From the NCBI RefSeq assembly GCF_014646095.1, contig NZ_BMMU01000006.1, positions 1 to 64,000 of the forward strand: 64,000 nt of DNA. The letters are read 5' to 3'. This DNA is from Streptomyces lacrimifluminis. Its GTDB lineage: Bacteria > Actinomycetota > Actinomycetes > Streptomycetales > Streptomycetaceae. Shown here piece by piece: positions 45,304-54,048 of this stretch (positions within the stretch are counted from its first letter, which is position 1; each line of letters begins with the position of its first letter). A program made the position numbers and the translations under genes. The notes below the pieces were generated by a model. The model had not been told where the DNA came from and searched no databases. It worked only from the letters and a program-made list of their open reading frames with translations.

Positions 45304-46560
45304 CTACCTCCTAGGAGCTCCCTCGCGCGCGTGCCGCGCCGCGGCCACCACCGTGCGTGCCTGGTGCTCGACCTGGTGCTCCAGGGGCACCCAGCGGGCC
45401 CGGAAGCGGTCCATGAAGGCCTCGCTCCAGGCCGCGACCAGGTGTTCGAGGTGCGGTGCCGCGCGGTCGTCGGTCTCCCGCAGGACCCGCAGCAGCATCG
45501 CGGCGGCCCGCAGGGGCAGCCGGCGGCCGAAGGCGTCCACGCTGCCGACGTACGCCATCGTCGTGTCGGCGGGCGGCGTGTGGGTCCAGTCGGCGGCCAG
45601 CCCGGGCACCAGCTCCAGCGCCCACCGGGTGGCCCGCAGCAGGGGCCCCTCGGCGCCCGTCAGACGGGGCTGCGCGTCGGCGAGGACCTGTTCGACCTCC
45701 ACCCCGTCCCGCAGCAGCCGGCCCGCCAGCCGCCGTATCGCCGCCGCAGGCGCGGGATGCGGGGCCGGATCGTCCACCAGGTCGCTCGCCCACATAGGCA
45801 CCTCGACGACCGCCGTCAGGCCGCCGTACCGGTGGGCGTGGTACCAGGTGCTGTGCCGCGCGTCGTCCGGCATGCTCGGGTACGCCGCGTCCGAGCCCGG
45901 CGCCGGCATCACGTGCACGCCGGGCCCCGACGCGGGCCAGCCCGCCGCGTCCGACGCACCTGTCTCCACCGGGATGTGCAGCTCCGCCGCCGACTTGGCG
46001 AACGGCTCGGCGAGCCCGGGGACGTCCTTCGTCAACTGCACCCAGCTGCCGCCCACATCGGTGCCGTGCAGGGTGACCTGGAGATAGGGCCGCAGTTCGT
46101 CGATGACAGTGGTCAGGGCACGGGTCTCCGGCGGCAGGCGGTCGGGAGGCAGGACGGAGGGCGCCCACTCCGGCTGCTCGGGCCCGGCGGGCCGGTAGAA
46201 ACCGAGGTGGTAGTCGAGCAGGCTGCGCGGCGTCGGCGTGACGTGCAGGCTGGCCCCGTCCGGGTCCGCGCACAGCAGGAAGTGCCAGGAGGTGCCCGTC
46301 CGCAGCTCGCGGTCGTGCACGGCCCGTTCCGCGAGCGCCAGGAGCGTGGAACCGCCCGTGGGTTCGTTGGCGTGGGCGCCCGCGACGACGAGCACGGCGC
46401 GTTGTGCGTGGCCCACGGACAGCAGGTGCAGGGGCCGTCCCGCGCGGGAGAGGCCCACCTGCCTGAAGACGCACAGGCCGGGCCGCTGAGCCGCCAACGC
46501 CCGGGCGGACGAGACGAGTTCGTTCACACTGGGGTAGCGCTGCTCCGGTAGGAGACTCAC
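45304..46560 (-). CDS. M14-like zinc carboxypeptidase (second paralogue)
   Basis: About 418 residues, related to the peptidase at 43454, with zinc ligands in AGAHANEPTGG (His, Glu) and VTLHGTDVGG (His) and the late Glu in AVVEVPMWA. The family blocks YHAHRYGGLT and WSEAFMDRFRARWVPLEHQ correspond to the first copy. The likely start is GTG at 46560, giving the YPSVNEL opening; an ATG 42 bases upstream lies within a possible promoter (TTGACA, 46616-46621). It converges with the SSI gene. The pair may have separate substrates, such as amide-linked small molecules or peptidoglycan peptides. Exact substrate unknown. Confidence 0.85.
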   Translation of the reverse strand: MSLLPEQRYPSVNELVSSARALAAQRPGLCVFRQVGLSRAGRPLHLLSVGHAQRAVLVVAGAHANEPTGGSTLLALAERAVHDRELRTGTSWHFLLCADPDGASLHVTPTPRSLLDYHLGFYRPAGPEQPEWAPSVLPPDRLPPETRALTTVIDELRPYLQVTLHGTDVGGSWVQLTKDVPGLAEPFAKSAAELHIPVETGASDAAGWPASGPGVHVMPAPGSDAAYPSMPDDARHSTWYHAHRYGGLTAVVEVPMWASDLVDDPAPHPAPAAAIRRLAGRLLRDGVEVEQVLADAQPRLTGAEGPLLRATRWALELVPGLAADWTHTPPADTTMAYVGSVDAFGRRLPLRAAAMLLRVLRETDDRAAPHLEHLVAAWSEAFMDRFRARWVPLEHQVEHQARTVVAAARHAREGAPRR

Positions 46561-46895
46561 CCCCGTCTGGTCCACCCGGCGTCGCAATCCGCAGTACCCC
46601 ATGGCGTTCAGGAACTGTCAAGGAGGTGGTGGGGGCGGCTCCAGGGGGCGCCAAGGAGTATTCACCGTCGGCGGGAACGGCCAGTGAGGACATCTGCCGT
46701 GCGGGACGGCCGCACATCTCCCGCCGAGAGCGCGTACGCGTCCCATGGGCGGGGCGCGAAAGGGTCGACGGCACTCACCACGACGCGCTGGTGGTCCCGC
46801 GCGGGTGCCGGGAGTGTGCGCCTCTGCACGCCGGGCGCTGAGGCGCACACATGGGCGCGCGACGAAGTGTTCGCGCCCCCACCCCGACCTCCCCC
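46561..46895. other. Intergenic region between treY and the second M14 gene
   Basis: 335 bases. A TTGACA on the minus strand (46616-46621) may drive the M14 gene. No supported gene is present; small open frames lack ribosome-binding sites. Confidence 0.4.
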
Positions 46896-49295
46896 TCACT
46901 CCTCGCCGACACGCTCCAGCAGTGCCACCGGCAGCCGCGCGAAAAGCTCCTCCACGCGCGCGTGCCCCGTGAACTCCCGCTCCGGAACCAGCAGATCGGC
47001 CCACCTGCCCGGCGGCAGCGGCAGCCGAGTGTCGTGCCAGCCGCCCGTGTCCGCCAGCCGCAGGGACAGCCGGGTCACCGCCGTGACCACCTCCCCGGAG
47101 CGCGCGAACGCAACACAGTGCGCCGCCGCCGGACCCTCCGCGTCGAGCGGCGTGTACGTCGCCGTGTCGCCGAACACCGCCGGGCGCCGCGCGCGCAGCC
47201 GCAGGGCAGTCGCCGTCAGCGCCCCCTTCTCCCCGGGGACATCGAGGGCCTCGGGAGGGAACCGGACGGGACGGCGGTTGTCCGGGTCCACCAGGGCCCG
47301 GTACTCGCTCTCCGTGCCCTGATAGAGGTCCGGTACGCCCGGCATCGTCAGGTGGACCAGCGCCGCGCCCAGGACGTTCGCCCGGATGTACGGCTCCAGG
47401 GCGCCCCGCAGTGCGGCCACGTGCTCGCCCGGCGCCCCGCACGGACCCGCCGCCACGAACGCCGCCACCGCCGCCTCGTACGCGGGCTCCTGCTCCGTCC
47501 AGGCGGTGTGCAGGCCCGCCTCCCGGACGTGCTTCAGCAGGGCGCCCTGGAGGCGCTCACCGTCCGCCGGGCCCAGGCCGAAGGCCGTCTGCCAGGCCGC
47601 CCACGCCAGCTGGGCGTCGGGCACGCCCTCACCGGCGCGCGTGACCTCCGCGAGGACGTCGGCCCAGCGCTGCGGGCACTCGGTGAGCACGGCCAGCGCC
47701 GCGCGGACGTCGGCGCTGCGCTTCGTGTCGTGCGTCGACAGCACCGTCCCCGTGGCCGGCCAGTCGCGCTGCACGCGCGCGCAGTAGGCGTGGAAGTCCT
47801 CCGGGGAGACCGCGGGGCTGCCCGGACTGCCTCCCACCTCGGTCGCCGACAGCAGCGGCACATAGCGGTAGAACGCCGTGTCCTCCACGGACTTGGCCCG
47901 CAGCGCCGACGAGGTCTGCGCGAACCGGTCCCGGAACTCCACCCGCTCGGGCCCGTCCGCGTCGCGGCCCTGCCCGAGCAGCAGGCCCCGTACGACGTCC
48001 ACGGCGCCGCCCTCCTCCGGGACGACGAACGCCTGCCGTGCCTCCGCGGCGGCCTCCTCGGTGACCACGGAGGCCGTGTCCCCAGGGGTGTAGGGGCGGT
48101 AGACCTCCATACGGACCAGCAGCTCCCGCAGCGCGGTACGCAGGGCCCAGGGGGCGCGGTCGCGCAGCGCGGGGTCGGGGGAGGCGGCGCAGAGACGGTT
48201 CGCCACGCGGGTCAGCCGGTCCACCTCGGTGGCCAGCTCGTGCGTCACCACCTTGTACGCGGCCCGCCGTACCGTCGCCTCCCAGTGCCCGCCCCGGTCG
48301 GCCTGGGGGGCCGCGAACCGCCGGTACTGGCCGAGGAGCTCACCCACGCCCGCCGGGTCCGTGAACAGGCCGTCCAGGTGCCGCAGGGCGTCGTAGCCGG
48401 TGGTCCCCGCCACCGGCCAGCCCGCCGGCAGGTGCTCCCCGTCGGCCAGGATCTTCTCGACCACCGTCCAGCGGCCCCCGGTCGCCTCGTGCAGCCGGCG
48501 CAGATACCCGCCCGGGTCCGCGAGACCGTCCGGATGGTCGACCCGCAGCCCGTCCACCACCCCGTCGGCGAGCAGCTCCAGCAGCTTCCCGTGCGTCGCC
48601 GCGAACACCTCGGGGTCCTCGACCCGTACCCCGATCAGCTCGGAGATGCTGAAGAAGCGCCGGTAGTTGAGCTCGGTGCGCGCCAGCCGCCACCACGCCG
48701 GGCGGTACCACTGCGCGTCGACGAGCTGCGGCAGCGGCAGCTCCTCGGTGCCCTCGCGCAGGGGGAGGACATGGTCGTAGTAGCGCAGGACGTGACCGTC
48801 GTACCCCAGGTGCGCGTCCTGCCACCGCTCGACCTTCAGCTGGTCCCACACCTCGCCGAGCGGCTGCCCGAGCACCGGCAGCAGCAGGCGCCCGCCCTGC
48901 GCCTCCCAGTCGATGTCGAACCACCGCGCGTACGGTGAGCCGGGGCCTTCCCGGAGCACCTCCCACAGGGGGCGGTTGTGCCGTGGGGACATGGCCATGT
49001 GGTTGGGCACGATGTCCGCGACCAGGCCGAGACCGTGCTCCCGCGCGGTGTGTGCCAGCGCTCGCAGCCCCTCCTCGCCGCCCAGCTCACCGCGCACGCG
49101 CGCGTGGTCCACGACGTCGTAGCCGTGCGTCGAGCCCGGCACGGACTCCAGGAACGGCGACAGATGCAGATGCGAGACGCCGAGCGAGGCCAGATACGGC
49201 ACGGCCGCCGCCGCCGCGCCGAACGGGAACGAGGGCTGGAGTTGCAACCGATAGGTCGCCGTGGGCACGACCGGGTCAGGACGCTCAGGTGTCAT
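46896..49295 (-). CDS. treY: Malto-oligosyltrehalose synthase TreY
   Basis: A 799-residue GH13 enzyme that isomerises the reducing-end maltose unit of maltodextrins to trehalose. Characteristic blocks are ATYRLQLQPSFPFG at the N-terminus, HLSPFLESVPGSTHGYDV, VADIVPNHMAM, DGLRVDHPDGLADP with the nucleophile Asp, VVEKILADGEHL with the acid Glu, and VLSTHDTKRSADVRA late. The ATG at 49295 has a GGTTCC context without a clear Shine-Dalgarno. Downstream of glgX on the same strand with a gap of 110 bases. Confidence 0.96.
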   Translation of the reverse strand: MTPERPDPVVPTATYRLQLQPSFPFGAAAAAVPYLASLGVSHLHLSPFLESVPGSTHGYDVVDHARVRGELGGEEGLRALAHTAREHGLGLVADIVPNHMAMSPRHNRPLWEVLREGPGSPYARWFDIDWEAQGGRLLLPVLGQPLGEVWDQLKVERWQDAHLGYDGHVLRYYDHVLPLREGTEELPLPQLVDAQWYRPAWWRLARTELNYRRFFSISELIGVRVEDPEVFAATHGKLLELLADGVVDGLRVDHPDGLADPGGYLRRLHEATGGRWTVVEKILADGEHLPAGWPVAGTTGYDALRHLDGLFTDPAGVGELLGQYRRFAAPQADRGGHWEATVRRAAYKVVTHELATEVDRLTRVANRLCAASPDPALRDRAPWALRTALRELLVRMEVYRPYTPGDTASVVTEEAAAEARQAFVVPEEGGAVDVVRGLLLGQGRDADGPERVEFRDRFAQTSSALRAKSVEDTAFYRYVPLLSATEVGGSPGSPAVSPEDFHAYCARVQRDWPATGTVLSTHDTKRSADVRAALAVLTECPQRWADVLAEVTRAGEGVPDAQLAWAAWQTAFGLGPADGERLQGALLKHVREAGLHTAWTEQEPAYEAAVAAFVAAGPCGAPGEHVAALRGALEPYIRANVLGAALVHLTMPGVPDLYQGTESEYRALVDPDNRRPVRFPPEALDVPGEKGALTATALRLRARRPAVFGDTATYTPLDAEGPAAAHCVAFARSGEVVTAVTRLSLRLADTGGWHDTRLPLPPGRWADLLVPEREFTGHARVEELFARLPVALLERVGEE

Positions 49296-49405
49296 GGGAA
49301 CCTACGTACCCGCCCCACCGCCTTTCGTGTCATCGACTCCCGCACACGGCCGCCGAAACGGACCTCCACGCGCGCGTGGAGGTCCGTGAGAAGGCAGTAG
49401 GAAGG

Positions 49406-51541
49406 CTAGGCCGGGCGTTGCAGCACCGTCAGGCTGCGGTCCACCAGGGTCAGACGGTCGCCCGCCGCCACCTTCGCGCCCGTGCCCGGTGCCACGCCCT
49501 CCGGGCGCGCCGTGTCGATCACGACCTGCCACTGCCGGCCGTGGTTGACCGGCACCACGAACTCCAGGGTCTTCGGCGAGGCGTTGAACATCAGCAGGAA
49601 CGAGTCGTCGGCGATGCGCTCCCCGCGGGAATCCGGCTCCGAGATGGCGTTGCCGTTGAGGAACACGCTCATCGCGCCCGCCTGCGCCGAGTTCCAGTCG
49701 CGCTGGACCATCTCCTCGCCCGCCGGAGTGAACCAGGCGATGTCCGACAGGTCGTCGTGGGTGCCCTCCACGGGGCGGCCGTGGAAGAAGCGGCGCCTGC
49801 GGAAGACCGGGTGGTCCTTGCGCAGCCACACCATCGCGCGGGTGAAGTCCAGCAGTTCGGCGGAGCCGGAACCGGATTCGTCGCTGTCGCCGTCACCCGG
49901 CCACGGGACCCAGGAGATCTCGTTGTCCTGGCAGTACGCGTTGTTGTTGCCGCCCTGGGTGCGCGCGAACTCGTCGCCGTGGCTGATCATCGGCACGCCC
50001 TGGGACAGCATCAGTGTCGCGATGAAGTTCCGCAGCTGGCGTGCCCGGAGCGCCAGGACGTCGGGGTCGTCGGTCTCGCCCTCCGCGCCGCAGTTCCAGG
50101 ACCGGTTGTGGCTCTCGCCGTCCCGGTTGTCCTCGCCGTTGGCCAGGTTGCGCTTCTCGTTGTACGACACCAGGTCGTTGAGCGTGAAACCGTCATGACA
50201 CGTCACGAAGTTGATCGAGGCCAGCGGGCGGCGGCCGTCGCCCTGATAGAGGTCCGAGGAGCCGGTGAGCCGGGACGCGAACTCCGCGAGCGTGCGCGGC
50301 TCGCCCCGCCACATGTCCCGTACGGTGTCGCGGTACATGCCGTTCCACTCGGTCCACAGCGGCGGGAAGTTGCCGACCTGGTAGCCGCCCTCGCCCACGT
50401 CCCACGGCTCGGCGATCAGCTTCACCTGCGACACCACCGGGTCCTGCTGGACCAGGTCGAAGAACGACGACAGCCGGTCCACCTCGTGGAACTGCCGGGC
50501 CAGCGTGGCCGCCAGGTCGAAGCGGAAGCCGTCGACGTGCATCTCGGTGACCCAGTAGCGCAGCGAGTCCATGATCATCTGGAGCACGTGCGGGGACCGC
50601 ATGAGCAGCGAGTTCCCGGTGCCCGTGGTGTCCATGTAGTAGCGCTGGTCCTCGGCGAGCCGGTAGTACTGGGCGTTGTCGATGCCCTTGAAGGACAGCG
50701 TCGGGCCGAGATGGTTGCCCTCCGCGGTGTGGTTGTAGACCACGTCCAGGATGACCTCGATACCGGCCTCGTGCAGCGCCCGCACCGCCGACTTGAACTC
50801 CAGCACCTGCTGGCCCCGGTCGCCCCAGGAGGCGTACGCGTTGTGCGGCGCGAAGAAGCCGATCGTGTTGTAGCCCCAGTAGTTGTTCAGGCCCATGTCC
50901 ACCAGCCGGTGGTCGTTCACGAACTGGTGCACCGGCATCAGTTCAAGGGCCGTGACGCCCAGTGCGGTCAGGTGTTCGATGATCGCGGGGTGGGCGAGGG
51001 CGGCGTAGGTGCCGCGCAGTTCCTCGGGCAGCGCCGGGTGGCGCATCGTCAGGCCCTTCACATGGGCCTCGTAGAGCACCGTGTGGTGGTACTCGGTGCG
51101 TGGGCGGCGGTCGTCGCCCCAGTCGAAGTACGGGTTGACCACCACCGACGACATGGTGTGCGGCGCCGAGTCGAGGTCGTTGCGCCGCTCGGGCTCGTCG
51201 AAGTGGTAGCCGTACACCTCCTCGCCCCAGGTGATCGAACCGCTGATCGCCTTGGCGTACGGATCGAGCAGCAGCTTCGCCGAGTTGGACCGCTGGCCGT
51301 GCTCGGGCGCGTACGGACCGTGCACCCGGAACCCGTACCGCTGCCCCGGCATCACACCCGGCAGATACGCGTGCCGGACGAACGCGTCGCTCTCCCGCAG
51401 CTCCACCGCGGTTTCCGAACCGTCGTCGTGGAGCAGACACAGCTCGACCCGGTCGGCGGCCTCCGAGAAGACCGCGAAATTGGTGCCGGCGCCGTCATAC
51501 GTGGCACCGAGTGGGTACGCATCTCCTGGCCAGACCTGCAT
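49406..51541 (-). CDS. glgX: Glycogen debranching enzyme GlgX/TreX
   Basis: A 711-residue GH13 debranching enzyme without signal peptide. Order: CBM48 (PLGATYDGAGTNFAVFSEAA), catalytic barrel with DVVYNHTAEGN, DGFRFDLAATL (nucleophile Asp), LIAEPWDVGEGGYQVG and FVTCHDGFTLNDLVSYNEK, and a C-terminal beta domain. It supplies linear maltodextrins to TreY/TreZ. The ATG at 51541 gives the normal N-terminus MQVWPGDAYPLG; a longer frame to 52096 lacks resemblance. Divergent from a secreted protein gene, with a perfect palindrome between (51660-51675). Confidence 0.96.
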   Translation of the reverse strand: MQVWPGDAYPLGATYDGAGTNFAVFSEAADRVELCLLHDDGSETAVELRESDAFVRHAYLPGVMPGQRYGFRVHGPYAPEHGQRSNSAKLLLDPYAKAISGSITWGEEVYGYHFDEPERRNDLDSAPHTMSSVVVNPYFDWGDDRRPRTEYHHTVLYEAHVKGLTMRHPALPEELRGTYAALAHPAIIEHLTALGVTALELMPVHQFVNDHRLVDMGLNNYWGYNTIGFFAPHNAYASWGDRGQQVLEFKSAVRALHEAGIEVILDVVYNHTAEGNHLGPTLSFKGIDNAQYYRLAEDQRYYMDTTGTGNSLLMRSPHVLQMIMDSLRYWVTEMHVDGFRFDLAATLARQFHEVDRLSSFFDLVQQDPVVSQVKLIAEPWDVGEGGYQVGNFPPLWTEWNGMYRDTVRDMWRGEPRTLAEFASRLTGSSDLYQGDGRRPLASINFVTCHDGFTLNDLVSYNEKRNLANGEDNRDGESHNRSWNCGAEGETDDPDVLALRARQLRNFIATLMLSQGVPMISHGDEFARTQGGNNNAYCQDNEISWVPWPGDGDSDESGSGSAELLDFTRAMVWLRKDHPVFRRRRFFHGRPVEGTHDDLSDIAWFTPAGEEMVQRDWNSAQAGAMSVFLNGNAISEPDSRGERIADDSFLLMFNASPKTLEFVVPVNHGRQWQVVIDTARPEGVAPGTGAKVAAGDRLTLVDRSLTVLQRPA

Positions 51542-51659
51542 GCGCTCGACTCTCTCAGTTGTGGTCCATCGCTGGGGCCTACTCCCCTCCGAGTCTCCCC
51601 GAAAGTGATGGAACCACCTACGACTTACGTCCCTCTTACCGGTCGACCAGTGCGTACCC

Positions 51660-51675
51660 GCATACCCGGGTATGC
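51660..51675. promoter_or_regulatory. Perfect 16-base palindrome in a divergent promoter
   Basis: GCATACCCGGGTATGC, flanked by GCGTACCC on the left, lies between glgX and the amine oxidase-like genes. Central symmetry suggests an operator for a dimeric regulator acting on one or both genes. Confidence 0.5.
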
Positions 51676-51731
51676 CAAAACTTTTTCTTATCACGTACTC
51701 CCTGGGCTGCGAGGGGGAGTAAGGGGACAAC

Positions 51732-52556
51732 GTGCGCAAGATCGTGCGCCGCCACCTGGGCAAGGTGGTTGCGGGTACGGGGATCGCGGTGGCGGGTACG
51801 GCCGTGATGGTCGCCGTGACGCTGCCGGGATCGGCGGGGGCCGACGAATCGGGAGGCACCGGGACCACCGGGAGCACGGCGAGTACGGGCGGCGGCGCGG
51901 GGCAGCCCGCGCAGGAGCAGGCCGCGGTGCAGCCGGGTGTCGTCGAGCAGGTGCCCGTCGAGGGCGAGAAGGGCGAGGGCCGGGATCCGCTGACCGACGG
52001 TGAGATGGCGCGGGTCGAACGGATCGTCCTGAACCGGCAGCTGCTCAACTCCAGTGAGAACGTCGAAGGCGAGCGGGGCCCGCAGCGGATCGGCATCGAC
52101 CTCGCCGACCCCGAGGCCGCCGAGGCGGACGACCCGAACGCGCCCCGCCGCGCGGACGTGTCGTACTACGACTACAAGGACGACACCCTGGTCACCAGGA
52201 CCGTCAACCTCGACACCGGCAAGGTCGAGCGGACCGGCGTCCAGCGCGGCGTGCAGCCGCCGCTGAGCCGCGCCGAGACGGCCGAGGCGACCAGGCTTCT
52301 GATAGCCGACTCCCTGGGCGCTGGCCTGAAGGCCGACTACAAGGACGCCACCGGCGCGGAACTCACCTCGCCCGACCAGCTGCTCGTCAGCAGCATGGGG
52401 TACCGGGCCACTCCGGGCGCCCAGCCCGCCGTACTCGACGCGTGCGGCGACCATCGCTGTGTGCGGCTCTTTCCGAAGGTGAAGAACGGGCCGTGGATCG
52501 ACGCCCGTTCGCTCGTGATCGACCTGAGTGCCCGCAAGGTGGCCAGGCTCGGCTGA
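51732..52556 (+). CDS. Secreted protein resembling copper amine oxidase N-terminal domains
   Basis: A 274-residue exported protein. The signal peptide or anchor is residues 1-37 (MRKIVRRHLG, then KVVAGTGIAVAGTAVMVAVT); a Gly/Thr/Gln-rich linker follows. The rest resembles the N2 and N3 domains of copper amine oxidases: PLTDGEMARVERIVL, then RRADVSYYDYKDDTLVTRTV and GVQPPLSRAETAEATRLL, then DQLLVSSMGYRA. In ordinary enzymes these lie on one chain with the catalytic domain; here that domain is encoded by the next gene. The GTG start follows GGGGAGTAAGGGG. PepSY-like function is an alternative. Confidence 0.65.
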   Translation: MRKIVRRHLGKVVAGTGIAVAGTAVMVAVTLPGSAGADESGGTGTTGSTASTGGGAGQPAQEQAAVQPGVVEQVPVEGEKGEGRDPLTDGEMARVERIVLNRQLLNSSENVEGERGPQRIGIDLADPEAAEADDPNAPRRADVSYYDYKDDTLVTRTVNLDTGKVERTGVQRGVQPPLSRAETAEATRLLIADSLGAGLKADYKDATGAELTSPDQLLVSSMGYRATPGAQPAVLDACGDHRCVRLFPKVKNGPWIDARSLVIDLSARKVARLG

Positions 52557-52635
52557 CCCGGGGCGACGACCGCCATCGGTTCACCTCCCAACCTTTTCCC
52601 TGCTCAACTCTCTCCTCCTAGGGAGTCTCTTCGTC

Positions 52636-53934
52636 ATGCGCGAAAAGTATGTGCTCGTCGGCCTCTCCGCGGTCGCGCTGGCCGCCGGCCTCACCACCGC
52701 GGCGGGGCCGGCGACCGCCCAGCCGAAGGCCGGACCCGTGCCGCCCGCCGAGTGCAGCGCGCCCTACCGCATCGAGCAGAAGCTCACCACCGGCACCACC
52801 TGGCGGATGTGCTGGCGCTACGAGAGCGAGGCCGGGCTCGTCCTGGAGAACGTCTCGTACCAGCCTCCGGGGGAGTCCCAGCCGATCAAGGTGCTGAACT
52901 CCGCGAAGCTCGGCCAGATACACGTCCCCTATGACGACGGGAAGGCCGAGTACCAGGACCTCACCGCGGCGGGCTTCGGCCAGGGTCTGATGAACCTGGC
53001 GCCCGGTGAATGCCCCGGCGGCACCATCAAGACCGTGGAGGTCCCCGAGGCGTGGGACCCGGACAACGCGAACGTCAAGGGCCTGTGCACCACGACCCGT
53101 TCGCGCGGCCACGCCTACCGCATGCAGAGCGACACCGGCACCAAGGTCTGGCAGACCCAGGGCAAGGACCTGCTCGTCTACACCGTCAACCAGGTCGGCT
53201 GGTACGAGTACATCACCGAGTGGCGCTTCCAGGACGACGGCACCGTCAACATGAACATCGGCGCCACCGGCAGCCTCGCGCCCGACGACTACGACGCGGG
53301 TGACGGCCGTGGCTGGCCCATCGGCAAGGGCGCCAAGGCGTACGCCACCAGCCACAGCCACAACGTCTTCTGGCGGCTCGACTTCGGCCTCGACGGCTCC
53401 TCCAAGGGCAAGGTCGAGCAGTACGACTCCGTGGTCAGTCCGCCCGCGAACGGCCAGGAGGGGCCGACCAACAAGACGACCCGCACCCAGGTCAAGAAGG
53501 AACTCGCGGGCGACGCCAAGAACATGCGCTGGTGGCGTGTGGTCAGTGCCACCGGCAAGAACAAGGACGGCCATGCGCGGTCGTACGAGATCGTCCCCGG
53601 CGCCACCACCAAGTACCCGGGCCGCAGCTACACCCGGCACGACGTCTACTTCACCGAGTACAACAAGTGCGAGCAGTTCGCCAGCGACAACCTGGGCGAC
53701 TGCGGTGCCGGCGCCAAGAGGTCCGTCGACGGATGGGTCAACGGCCAGACCCTCACCCACCCGTTGGTCTGGGTGAACGTGGGCTTCCACCACATAGCCC
53801 GGGACGAGGACCAGCAGCCCATGCCCGTCCACTGGCAGGGCTTCTCCATCGCCCCGCGCGATGTCACGGCTATGAATCCGCTCACTCCCGCCGGGCTCGC
53901 CAACCAGAACGGGCATGTCGAAAGCGGTAGTTGA
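52636..53934 (+). CDS. Secreted copper amine oxidase catalytic-domain-like protein
   Basis: A 432-residue exported protein. The signal peptide (MREKYVLVGLSAVALAAGLT) ends around residue 30. The remainder matches the C-terminal beta-sandwich of copper amine oxidases: LVLENVSYQPPGESQPIKVL, VYTVNQVGWYEYITEW at the cofactor site, GATGSLAPDD, HSHNVFWRLDFGLDG with the copper HxH, and DEDQQPMPVHWQGFSI for the region of the third ligand. In the usual T-x-x-N-Y-D/E motif the Tyr and acidic residue remain, but the Asn is Trp here. Length is about two thirds of a normal enzyme; the lost part is the preceding gene. ATG at 52636 begins the signal. Confidence 0.75.
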   Translation: MREKYVLVGLSAVALAAGLTTAAGPATAQPKAGPVPPAECSAPYRIEQKLTTGTTWRMCWRYESEAGLVLENVSYQPPGESQPIKVLNSAKLGQIHVPYDDGKAEYQDLTAAGFGQGLMNLAPGECPGGTIKTVEVPEAWDPDNANVKGLCTTTRSRGHAYRMQSDTGTKVWQTQGKDLLVYTVNQVGWYEYITEWRFQDDGTVNMNIGATGSLAPDDYDAGDGRGWPIGKGAKAYATSHSHNVFWRLDFGLDGSSKGKVEQYDSVVSPPANGQEGPTNKTTRTQVKKELAGDAKNMRWWRVVSATGKNKDGHARSYEIVPGATTKYPGRSYTRHDVYFTEYNKCEQFASDNLGDCGAGAKRSVDGWVNGQTLTHPLVWVNVGFHHIARDEDQQPMPVHWQGFSIAPRDVTAMNPLTPAGLANQNGHVESGS

Positions 53935-54048
53935 GAAACGACCCTGTCCATCCTGCTGCACCGCCGACCGCTCCCGGAGTACCCTTCCTTGATCGTTGGC
54001 CGGGATCGGCCACGGGGAGAGCTCGGGGGAGCGGAAGGCGGTGCGCGG

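Noticed and set aside
46662..46850. Short minus-strand frame between treY and the second M14 gene
   Set aside because: No ribosome-binding site, and composition not convincing.
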